Assembly (NCBI RefSeq): GCF_019279795.1
Contig: NC_056743.1
Location: 933,153,007 to 933,217,006, forward strand
DNA: 64,000 nucleotides
Direction of reading: 5' to 3'
Origin: Protopterus annectens
Lineage: Eukaryota; Chordata; Ceratodontiformes; Protopteridae
Position numbers and translations under genes: made by a program. The stretch's first letter is position 1; each line of letters begins with the position of its first letter. The notes beneath the pieces are model-generated. The model did no database searches and was not told where the DNA came from. It saw nothing but the letters and a program-made list of their open reading frames with translations. Positions 48,403 through 58,012 of this stretch are shown here, piece by piece.

Positions 48403-48741
48403 TAGGGTTAACATCTGTCCCACTTTGCGAAGGATAGTCCCTCTTTGGGCAGTTGTGTCCTGACAAAAAATATTAAAAATGGCAAATGTCCTGAGATTGT
48501 AGGACATAATTATATCCTATATTTTATGTAATAGCTGCATAAAACAGTTATTCTGTATCTAAAATACCTAAATGTTACAAGAAACAGAATAAGCAACTAA
48601 AATGCTACAAGAAAAAGCTTTTATTTAGGCAAAAATGTTAAGTTCTATCCTTTGTACTGACCGTGGGTGTGTCGGCCTGTAAAATCTGATGTTTGTCCCA
48701 AAAATGTCCCACTTTGGCCATTTGAAAAGGTGGCAACCCTA
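48403..48741. mobile_element. hAT-like MITE with TAGGGTT ends
   Basis: Perfect 8-bp duplication CTTCTCAG at 48,395-48,402 and 48,742-48,749. Termini are TAGGGTTaaca and ggtggcAACCCTA, with subterminal gtcccacttt repeats in inverted or direct arrangement. 339 bases, non-coding. Confidence 0.88.
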
Positions 48742-48987
48742 CTTCTCAGTCCTCAAAATCTTCTGTGCTGATAATAAATAATCAGGTGAAATGAGTAAAA
48801 GCGCCTTTGAATGACTACTGCCATCTCAAGTACGGTTGAAATTATTGTTCTGGATTAGGCATGTACAGGAAAATAATGACGGTGCACCTGTCAATGCCTT
48901 TTTGCAGAGAAGGTTTAATCTAGGAATTTTAAGCTTGGAATGCACTTGCATGTATTTATGCAATTGGTGTGGAAATTGGTACGATAT

Positions 48988-49161
48988 GTAGGGTTAGTAT
49001 AATGGTTAAGATGTTTACCTCACAGTCACAAAGTACAAGATTTAATTCTCACTTTTGAAAATAAAATTGGCTAGAATTAAAATGGGCCATCAAGGCAGCT
49101 AGTCTAATACTTACCCATGTAAATAAATGAAATATTATAAAAAAAAAAAAAAAAAAAAAAG
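48988..49161 (+). mobile_element. tRNA-derived SINE (copy 1)
   Basis: Head gggttagtataatggttaag fits an A box, and aagatttaattctca fits a decayed B box. The body includes taaaatgggccatcaaggca and ctagtctaatacttaccc, then poly-A at 49,141-49,160. Confidence 0.75.
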
Positions 49162-49369
49162 AGGGATGATTAAAAAATTAAATGTTTCTTTTCAGGTTTG
49201 TGCAACAGTGGTCTTTAAATTGTAGTATTTCCAGGTTATGTGACAAATATTACTTTGACTACAGTTGTTAAAAATAACCAATTTCAACAAAAAAATAGAT
49301 ATAACAGTCTCTAGTCCTCAGCTGAAAAGCATGTAAGGAGAAATCCCTAGTTACAAAGAAGTAATATAA

Positions 49370-49525
49370 ATAGGTGTGAGTTTTGCATAATGGTTAAAGT
49401 CTTTATCTCATAAACACAAAGTACACGTTCTAACCTCAAATCATTAGCTAAAGTTAAAATGACCTTCCAATACAATTAACCTAATATTCACATATGAAAA
49501 TTACAATTAAGAAATGCATTAATCA
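49370..49525 (+). mobile_element. tRNA-derived SINE (copy 2)
   Basis: Same family as the copy 380 bases upstream: gtgtgagttttgcataatgg then ttaaag, cacaaagtacacgttctaac, then aaaatgaccttccaatacaa. More diverged, with an A-rich end. Confidence 0.65.
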
Positions 49526-49619
49526 ATAAATACATTTTAATTAAGTTCTGTATTCATGTCATATGGCTTAACTATAGTCAGTATAAATGTTTTTCTTTGT
49601 TAAAATTAAGTAATTTATG

Positions 49620-49870
49620 GGCATTCTACATCTAATATGTATAGACACTTTTACTAATACAGTAACCTTCAAATTATAAACATCACCATTATGAAACAAA
49701 TTAAAATGTGATCCAAAAGGACTTTCAAATCTATTGTTTTTAATATCTCTGACATGCTCCTGCAGTCTTACTTTAAATTTCCTAATAGTTTCACCAATAT
49801 AAAAAGATTACAAGAGCGTGCCAGGGGATCTATAACTGAATCAGTTTGAGCTGTATACTGATCATTGACT
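49620..49870 (-). mobile_element. PLE remnant: GIY-YIG endonuclease
   Basis: On the minus strand: FYIGETIRKFKVRLQEHVRD, then IKNNRFESPFGSHFN. It keeps the core of the nuclease (YIGET, Arg, EH). Related to the PLE at 1.96-2.96 kb (FKIRLQEHIRDIKN). The RT is absent. Confidence 0.8.
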
Positions 49871-49897
49871 GAAAAATTATTTCACTTAATTTTATTA

Positions 49898-49918
49898 AAA
49901 AAAAAAAAAAAAAAAAAC
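49898..49918. repeat. Poly-A tract
   Basis: Run of A following a PLE remnant. Confidence 0.9.
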
Positions 49919-50139
49919 GTATACATAATATCCACACCATTTTCCTCAGGAACATGCTTTTCTCTCGTTATGCGTACGCAGTGTAACTAAACGCTACTAC
50001 ATTTTATTACTGTCCCGTGACACATAATAAAGAGTGTTGTTTTTTAAAGCATTTTATGGCTGTAATCTGCTATATCATAAATATATTCTATCACCAACTA
50101 CTTTTTTTCTGTATCGTTTTAGCCCCTCTGCTGATCATA

Positions 50140-50640
50140 AAGCCTTGCCAGTGATACATGGGTCCAGTCATTCTCTGGTGTTGAGAATCATCCTCAGATC
50201 AGCCAGAACGAGTGCCTCTACGGGGGGGGGGTGAGATGGCATCATCTGGGTAGACGTGCAGTATGCTTGCGCTCTCACTGGCATCCTGGCAATTGAGACC
50301 ATTTTTTATGGCCCTCACCCCTCCCCGGTGATGATGTGCATACTTGCATCACTGCAGGGACTGGGGACTGCCATTGCTCTTATTATATCCATGTGTGCTT
50401 GTTCCTTCACATGTGCGATAGGAGCTATTGGCACTAGCTTGGGTAGCCACAGTGCATACCCCTTCATAAACCACTCCCTGCTTTCTCTGTTCATGAGACC
50501 TACATTATGTGACACTGGCAGTGCAGCAGTCATAGCCATCCTGAAACCATCCCCCCCCCAGGACAGGCACCTCTTACTTCCCTGTCAGTATTGTCAATCA
50601 CCTGAGTCACTAACTGAACTCTGAGTGCCTGGCCAGTAGT
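50140..50640. other. Unassigned GC-richer segment with open frames on both strands
   Basis: Unlike its AT-rich surroundings, this 500-base segment has open frames of 122 codons on plus and 74 on minus. It is bounded by a G run (50,222-50,230) and a C run (50,553-50,560). No domain recognised. It may be a decayed transposon gene. Confidence 0.35.
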
Positions 50641-51135
50641 CAAGTTTTTATTCCTGTAAGCTGCTGGACTGGCTATCAGCTATCTTTTAAACAAGAAGTT
50701 TCCCAAATAAATTAACTCATGAATCTGGCAGAATTATGTATGCTAAAGTGAAATCAGAGAATGGGATTTATTTTTATTTTGGTAATCCATTAACCTACAC
50801 ACAAATGTCTTTTTTGAGGAACTGGTGAGCAAGTGGAAGGCAAGCAGAGCCTATGGGAATCCAACATACATGTGTTGGGCTGTGCCATTTTTTTCACATT
50901 TCATTACGTGTGAAAGACAGGATCACTAGCAACTGCATGCTGCTTCCTACCAAGGGTTGAACAAAAGTATGTAATTCAGGTTTCATGGTAAGGGGCTGGA
51001 AGCAACAGTGTGCAAGGAAGATGAAATAAGCAGGCTGCTGTGCTGCAGTAAGTTGCAGCTGTAGCCCTGGTTACCAAGGCTTTATGATATAATGTTAGCA
51101 GCTGGTCATCAGCTGCCCCCAGAGCCTCTACTCAT

Positions 51136-51290
51136 CCAACAAGTCTACTGAGCCACCTTTACACCCCAGGACTTCCTTGGACCCATGCTCAGGCCAGCAA
51201 GGAAATCAAAGCACCAAGTCTACTGAGTCACCTTTACACCCCAAGACTTCCTCGGACCCATGCTCAGCGCTAGCAAGGCAACTGGTGCAG
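51136..51290. repeat. 75-bp tandem duplication
   Basis: The segment from caagtctactgagccacctt and cacccc to acccatgctcag occurs twice, 75 bases apart, with a few differences. Confidence 0.85.
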
Positions 51291-51494
51291 CATTATACTG
51301 CTGCCAAGGAGTGGTTGCATTCCCTGTCCCTTACACAACAGTAACAGACCATGGTAGTACACACATTGGACATCAGCACTGCCTGGCCCCTCACTTCTGT
51401 AATTAAATACTGTTTGGCCAATACATTAATGTGCCCCAAGATTCATCCCTTTCACCCCCTCCCAAGGACAGGCCCATTTTCCCTGCCTTTAAAT

Positions 51495-51575
51495 GACAAG
51501 CACCAGAGTTAAGAATCAAACCCGGGTTACCTGGACCATAATGGCACAAGCTCTTCCAGTATACTTCAAGGCCTT
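51495..51575 (-). mobile_element. Possible tRNA-SINE head
   Basis: On the minus strand, gggtttgattctta resembles a B box with upstream gccattatggtccagg. No tail was identified. Weak. Confidence 0.3.
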
Positions 51576-52297
51576 TTTGGCAAATAAGGGGGGGATAGTG
51601 TATTTGGCATTAGAATTACAGACAAAAACAAAAACCAGGTAGCTTTGAACATGGGTCTTGTATAACTTGTGTTAAAAGGGTTATGACATTAAAGTGTCAG
51701 CAGTTCGCTGATGCTCATGAAAGTGTTTCAAAAGTAAAAATGTACTAAAGGTACTAGATTTTCTTAAATATACAGAGAAAAAGCATCTGTTCTTATGCAT
51801 TCAAATCATCGCTATAGTTTACTAGTATTAGTAAATTTAGAAAATGTACTTTTGATGAAAAATATTATGTCGGAAATCTGAATGCGTTTTATGATGAAAA
51901 CATAGAATTAAATGCAATGCAAACTGAAATATAATCATGACATCTAACTTCTTTGCCTCTTTCAACTAAAAATATAATGCAGAATAATTAAGATTTTATT
52001 TCCTTTATAGGCAGCATTTCTTACTGTTTTAAGACCCTATATGCCCATTTCATGATGGAAGCAACATTCATTTAACACATTTAAACATTATGTGTACATA
52101 GTGCAAGCATGTGGTCTGAAGTTACAGTGTTTTCTTTTAAATGATAAAAGCAAGCTTTATAAGATTATCCTGGCTCAAATACAAAAACTTATGATATGAT
52201 ATCTGGAAGCCTGGCCTCGGCAATTAGAATGAATTAATAACGTGAAATAATATGATTAATTTATATGAAATATATGATGTTTATTTTCAGCTCTTAC
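51576..52297. other. No gene seen (adjacent to the proposed start exon)
   Basis: AT-rich; nothing recognised before the donor of the proposed aquaporin start exon. Confidence 0.55.
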
Positions 52298-52312
52298 CTT
52301 TCTGAGAGTCAT
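52298..52312 (-). CDS. Proposed first coding exon of the aquaporin gene
   Basis: On the minus strand, ATG with A at -3 opens five codons (MTLRK) and is followed directly by a donor, AAG|gtaaga. The phase-0 end joins in frame to the aquaporin exon at 18,037-18,390, giving MTLRK-ELQSRNFW. This matches the short hydrophilic N-terminus before the first helix in classical aquaporins. It is an inference: the exon is tiny, the implied intron is about 33.9 kb, and no transcript is available. A reverse CCAAT-type box and an AT-rich stretch lie at about 52,462-52,475, upstream in transcription. The alternative is a chance ATG plus donor, with the true start exon elsewhere or outside the window. Confidence 0.5.
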
Positions 52313-52904
52313 CTTGTCTGCTGTTGATGCTGAAAAGGATGGTACAGATTACAGCTCCTCTCTAATTTTTCACTTGAAATGCTACGAAAAGATTTTCTGT
52401 GAGGACTCAGCCACTTCTACAGACAGAACCCAAATCACATCAGCTTACTCACTGTTATGCTGCCAATTAAAAAGGGTAAGGGACTTATTTCTGAAGAGCT
52501 GGCTATTCAAGAACACAAAGGCTCCCAGTGAACAATACATCTTTTATTCTCAGACCTCTCAAATAACAAAAATGTATACATATTCATAGACTTGTAATAT
52601 AAATGTGGCAGAGCTGAGTTTTATGGGTAGAGAACTGTGTGTGTGTTTACATTTATACTTGAATATGTGAAAACATCAGAACAGGATCATGTTTATCTGT
52701 ACGGTTCTTTATTTCTATATGTTCATGTGGAAACTAAGTTCCTTCTCAATATATACATTTCAGACAGATCCAATCACATATAGTCCCATATCATTTTTTG
52801 TCCACTTCGTACTTCAAAATATTAACTACTGTGGCTTTAAATTTCTTTGCCTATTAATTTTAATTGAATGATGAGCTGCAGATTTTAGCATCTTTTGTTG
52901 ATTA
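52313..52904. promoter_or_regulatory. Possible aquaporin promoter and 5' untranslated region
   Basis: If the start exon is correct, this is upstream sequence on the minus strand. A reverse CCAAT-type box (gccaattaaaaaggg on plus, about 52,460-52,475) lies about 150 bases upstream of the ATG, next to an AT-rich stretch. No CpG island. Speculative. Confidence 0.25.
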
Positions 52905-53050
52905 TTATTTAACATTTGTTTACTGGGTAAATTAACTGGTCCAAGGACCCTTTCCAGCCATAACCCAGGCCATGTAAGCAAGAAAGATAAATACAGTAGA
53001 AAGAAAATAAGTATACATCAGAATAAACAAATAGAATAACAGCATTCGAA
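52905..53050 (-). mobile_element. LINE 3'-end fragment, same family as 54,360
   Basis: Shares aacatttgtttactgggt and cag(c)c..aacccagg features with the repeat at 54,370-54,430. This suggests the 3' untranslated region of one LINE family. Confidence 0.45.
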
Positions 53051-53775
53051 ATGACTATAAAGGGAGTAACACGACACATAAGGTGCATTTAATGACTGTA
53101 TGACAAACACTTTGCAAAGGGGAGGGACAGAAGATGGGAATATGTGTTGCTGAGCTTCTTGCACTAAAGTTTATGCACATGTAGCGGATAAATGTACAAA
53201 TAACTTCACAAAAATATAATAAATTAGGTCCCCACCCTATATTCTACAACCGAATAAAGGAGAATGGATAAGACAGGATTTTATCAAAAGAGGCAGAAAG
53301 CAGCTAAATTTGGCAGAAATCAGACAGTGTTTCTAAAGCAGTTGCATTTATTGTATTTAGAAATATTTTTGTTTGAGAAATTTCTTAAAAATCTTGAATT
53401 TGTTTTTCAGAATTCTTGATGGTTTCAGAAATGTTATTCCATGTGGCCAGACAGATCTTGGGTAATACCAATTCACAACAAAATAGATTGAAAGGCCTTA
53501 GCAAATGCTAACAATTGGAGTTCCTGAGGGAAAAACTTGGTTCTTTGATGGTTAGTTTACTGTGAAGAGAAAAACAGTACCTTTGATTGAGAAGTGAGAG
53601 AGATGAGGAGAAATGCCTAGCTCTAGCAGAGATAGGACGCCATTTTTATATTTATAGCAATTCAGTGATGCTCTCTGTTGTTACCGATTTTGTTCTCAGC
53701 AGATTAAAGATGTATTGAGCAATAGCAGAGAGACCATATTTGTTCTATGAAGAAGAATGTTTATTGCTATAGCTT

Positions 53776-54272
53776 TAATTAAACCACAAACTGAAAACAA
53801 TAAGGTAAAAACCACAAACCAGTGACCCAAAATTGGAAGCAAAACAGAGTTTATTCTTCTGACGTCTTGGTTGGTACCTTCATAGGAGAATACTGAACAA
53901 ACTTCACATTCCATATATATAATACATCCATTCAATCAATTATCCAATAATCCTATTATTTAATTACTTACAAAATTATTTAAAGCAAAACTCTCCAATT
54001 AAAATCTACATTCATTCCTCGTGGTACCAAAGTATCACATTTTAAAATATAAACAGCTTCTTTGTACAATAAAACATTTTTTATATTTTTATACAAATGA
54101 TTATGTAAGTAATTAAATAATAGGATTATTGGATAATTGATTGAATGAATGTATTATATATATGGAATGTGAAGTTTGTTCATTATTCTCCTGTGAAGGC
54201 ACCAGCCAAGACATCAGAGGAATAAATGCTGTTTTGCTTCCAATTTTGGGTCACTGGTTTGTGTTTTTTACC
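53776..54272. mobile_element. Folded-back PLE terminus
   Basis: Arms at about 53,799-53,973 and 54,103-54,277 are reverse complements. Both carry the tail ttccaattttgggtcactgg and caga/gaataaa-type signals in opposite directions. Between them, the minus strand encodes a PLE C-terminal tail (KEAVYILKCDTLVPRGMN), matching KETLYIL in the PLE at 2.9 kb. A 15-bp direct repeat, TTATTGCTATAGCTT, flanks the unit (53,761-53,775 and 54,273-54,287). Confidence 0.8.
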
Positions 54273-54359
54273 TTATTGCTATAGCTTGCCTGGTTTTTAA
54301 TGAAAGCAGATTAGAAATGTTGTAAGTCTTCAGTGATGACAGATCTTTATTGACTTGGG

Positions 54360-54972
54360 TCTTATTTATTTATTTATTGACATTTGTTAACCAGGTTGAT
54401 CCAACTGGGCTTGTGGCCCATTTTCAGTGGAGACCCGAGGAGAAAAGTTCCAGTTACAGACAATTTACAGTGTGTAAGAAGTAAAAAATAAAAATTTCAC
54501 AATCAAAGGATTAAATAAATTTGAAAAAAACAAATCTAATATACAAAGTCGAAAGCATGCACATTGTAGGAAGCGTGCACATAGTAATATACACATAGGA
54601 TTATTTACAAGATAAATATAGATTTATGTAAGATTTTAATTCTTTCAGTATTGTTGATTTTGTATAGTAGGTAGACACCTTGTAAGTTACTAGGAGAATT
54701 GGAGGTAGAGTATATTATATACATATACAGGGGTAAGGTGGGTTAAGTTGGGTCATGACAGGGACAAATATTGGTATTAAGTAGATGAAGTTTCAGTTCT
54801 TTTTTAAAGTGTGGTGGGTGGGTGATGGAACGGATGTGCAGGGACAGATTCTTCCAGGCTTGGGCTACAGAGCATTTATATAGAAGTTTACCTACATTTT
54901 TCTTTGGTTGGTAGGCAAGCACTAGTTTGGCATGGAATGCTAAATGAGAGGTCCTGATCAAATACATACAAA
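54360..54972 (-). mobile_element. LINE 3' fragment, CR1/L2-like group
   Basis: A frame at 54,743-54,967 reads CSVAQAWKNLSLHIRSITHP, then HFKKELKLHLL. This is the common end motif of CR1/L2/Rex-type ORF2 (..A..WN.LP..IR....FK..LK..L). It is followed by a 3' untranslated region ending in ttatttattta near 54,362. Confidence 0.6.
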
Positions 54973-54974
54973 TA

Positions 54975-57900
54975 TTTTAAGCAGGGGCATTAATGTCCTT
55001 CTAGCCTGCCAATATATCAAAACAGCTGTTCCCATAGTAAGTGTCCAGGTTGTTCTTAAAAATATCTAAACTAGTGATTGGCTTAATGTAATTTGGTAGT
55101 CTATTCCATGCATCAGCTTCTCTTTCAGGGAACCAACGAATACACTTCTCATTCCGACAGATTCTTCTACACAGGTTGTCTGATGATTCTCTACTCATTT
55201 TTGATAACCCCAAACTCAGTGGATAGCCAACTGGCTCACAGACAGGATCCAGGAAGTTAGAATTGTGCAGTCCACCTCTACAAAGAGGCCAGTCACAAGT
55301 GGAATCCCTCTGGGATCAGTCCTTGAACTGCTCCTTTTTGGCATTTACATCTCAGAGGTCAAGGCCAATGTCAATGGTCTCTGGCTGACTAAATTTGCAG
55401 ATGATTTCAAATTAGGAGCTGTCACTGAATCTCACATTGACACAAATGTTCTCCAGGAGGAGCTGACACAGGAAAACAACTGGCGTCAGAGCCATGGACT
55501 AAAACTAAATGCCAAGAAATGCATAATATTATCCTTTGGAAAGTCATCCATCCCTGGTAACTATCATATTTACAACACACCCATTAGAGTTGACCCAGTA
55601 GTCAGAGACTTAGGGACACACATAGATAGTAATCTAGCCTTTGATCATCATGTGTCTGCAGTGGTGAGGAAATCATTGTATGTTGCGCAACTTATAAACA
55701 AAGGTATGGCATTTAAATTCAAGGAAGTCATTGTTCCACTGTATTCGGCATTCATCAGACCTATCATTGAGTACAATGCCCCTTTTGGTATGTACCTAAC
55801 CAGGCATATACAACTGGAACATCCACAGAGGTTCCTCACTAAAAGAATACAGGGCATAAGTAATATGTCCTATGCTGACTGCCTCAAGGTCCTATCCCTG
55901 TATTCTGTCTCCTACAGGCTTTTGAGGGGAGATCTATGCCTGGCATACAGGGCATTGTCAGACCCCACTCTGATGGACCTCCTGCATATCCACAAAACAA
56001 ATAGCACAAGAATTACCTGTTCTAAAGACTTAAACCTTGCCTGTGATATAAACAGGACCTGCTGGAGAGATAGGTATGTATACCAGAGACTACCCAATCT
56101 ATGGGACAGGCTCCCCATCTATAACCCAGTTCAAGTGCAACTTGAACAATTGGATGGGAAACCGGAAATTCATCCCTGGTTTGGCACCTATGTCTCTAAT
56201 GGACAGAGGTAACCTGGAAATGGTTCATCTCCCAGGCCCATGCTTACACTTATCAAGGGTAGCAGAACTTGTCAGAGATTTGGGAAGCATGGCTAGGTTT
56301 AAAAAGGCCCTTGTGGTCATTAGCCTAGTAAACACCTTTGAACCTATGAACCTAAACATTCCCAGAGGTAGTTGTCTCTAAATGTCCTATGTACCTGAAT
56401 AAGGTCTCCTCTTAAATATCTATATGAGACACTGTACAAGTTCAGGTATTTTAGTCTTTCATAAAAACTTAATTTTCACATCCATGGATGTCCTTGGTAT
56501 ATTTCAATTTGTACTTTTTTCAGTTTTCTCATGCTTGATTACTTAAAAGATTTCCATATTGTTATTCCATACTCATGTTTGGCTCTAATGCAACTAACAA
56601 ACAATGAATTCATCATTTCTGATTTGCAAGACTTTATAAATCTTTTTATACAACCTACAGTTCTTTTAAATATCATTAACCAATTGATTGATATGATCAG
56701 ATCAACTCAAAGCTGGATCCACCCATACACCCAGGTCCTTTAAATTAATCTACAGTTGTAATCACTGTGTGCTATATTAAATATTTACCTTTCACTTTAT
56801 GTCTCCCAAATCTCATATGCTTAGTTTTTGATGTATTTATCAGCATATTATTCTCCTGTGCCCAGATGGTCAATTTACTCACGTTCGTTTGCAAGTAAGG
56901 GCCTAGGACAGAGCCCTGTGAAACACCCTGACTGTAACCAAGAATTTCCCTGTCCAATTGCTGTATGATACTAGACATGTCTTATTTGTAAGCTGTGCAG
57001 CTATCCATCTTATCAAGAGTACATCAATACCTAGTTGTTCTGATTTATTGATCAGTGTTTTGTGTATGATCCTATCAAATGCTGAAGTTAAATCTATATT
57101 AATTACATCACAGCACAAATTTTCATTCATAGACATTATTATACCATTGTAGAACATCATGTTACAGGTGGTAATAGATCTATTTTCAACATATGCATGC
57201 TGATATATAGTCTCAAGTCCCAACCTTTCCAGTTCTGACAACGACTTATCCAGTATTACCTTCTCCATTATTTTCCACAACAAGAAAGTAGACTTAAGGG
57301 TCTGTCCTACTCCCCTTTCTCTTAAAAAAGGTTTAATAAGTGCATGTCTCCAATTTTGAGGCATCTCCCTATATTTATATGACCTAGTAAATAATAGATA
57401 TAATGGTACTGTAAGTTCTTACTGAAGTATTCTCATGTCATTATTACAAATCCCATCTGCTTAGGCTTTGTTTGGATCCAGCTTCCACAGCTCTTTTTCT
57501 GTATAATCTAATTTTATTTTAGTATCTGTGCTTACTCGGATGCCACTAGGACAACTTATCACCCCTTCTGTGGAGCCAAACTGTTTTTAATAAAATTTTG
57601 TAATCTATTGTGTCTGAAAATAAATGTTATAATCTACACACACTTTATCAATTTAGATGTCTTTACTCCTTCCACATCTTATGCATCGATAAAATTGTTT
57701 CCTATTATACTCAATACCAATACCTTTACATAAAATTTCTTGATCTTGTCTCACATTATAGTTTGTTCAGCTTGTTTCAGTTTTCAAAGTTGTAGTTTGA
57801 CCTCTTTTTCATTTCTTATATTTTTTGCCTCTTACTTTAATCAACTATCTTGTTCTTACGAAAAGATATCCTCCTGACATTGTGTGCCTAGATCCTGAAT

Positions 57901-58012
57901 TGAAACATTGCTTTGATTTTTTTGCATTCAAACTTCTTATTTAAAACTTTCCACATTCCTTCTGTAGTTTTTCCACTGAATGTATCACTCCAATTAGTTT
58001 TACATAGTGACT
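54975..58012 (-). mobile_element. Second LINE (CR1/Rex/L2-like), split by a CR1 and bordered by an RTE
   Basis: Minus-strand pieces: about 57,430-58,010 (pre-RT, KELWKLDPNKA.ADGI); 56,903-57,364 (RT: WRHALIKPFLRERG, KIMEKVILDKSLSELERLGL, VINIDLTSAFDRIIH); 56,772-56,978 (GVSQGSVLGP then a deletion, WAQENNMLINTSKTKHM); 55,001-55,213 (ADAWNRLPNYIKPITSLDIF). The CR1 at 55,200-56,372 interrupts it, and its upstream side ends at the RTE. Confidence 0.8.
55200..56372 (+). mobile_element. CR1-like LINE copy inserted in the second LINE
   Basis: A frame of 315 codons (55,265-56,212) carries SGIPLGSVLELLLFGIYISE, LTKFADDFKLGA (FADD intact), KKCIILSFGKSS, FKEVIVPLYSAFIRPIIEYN, RRFLTKR-type and RGDLCLAYRA motifs. 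The 3' end has cctttgaacctatgaaccta. 5'-truncated in the middle of the RT. Confidence 0.92.

Noticed and set aside
48991..49050. Functional tRNA gene
   Set aside because: A-box-like and weak B-box-like motifs are followed by a SINE body and poly-A. No complete cloverleaf was evident.
52290..52589. Plus-strand exon starting after ttattttcag with an open frame of 91 codons
   Set aside because: The acceptor-like signal is coincidental. The protein matches nothing recognisable, while the minus strand gives a start codon and donor that fit the aquaporin.
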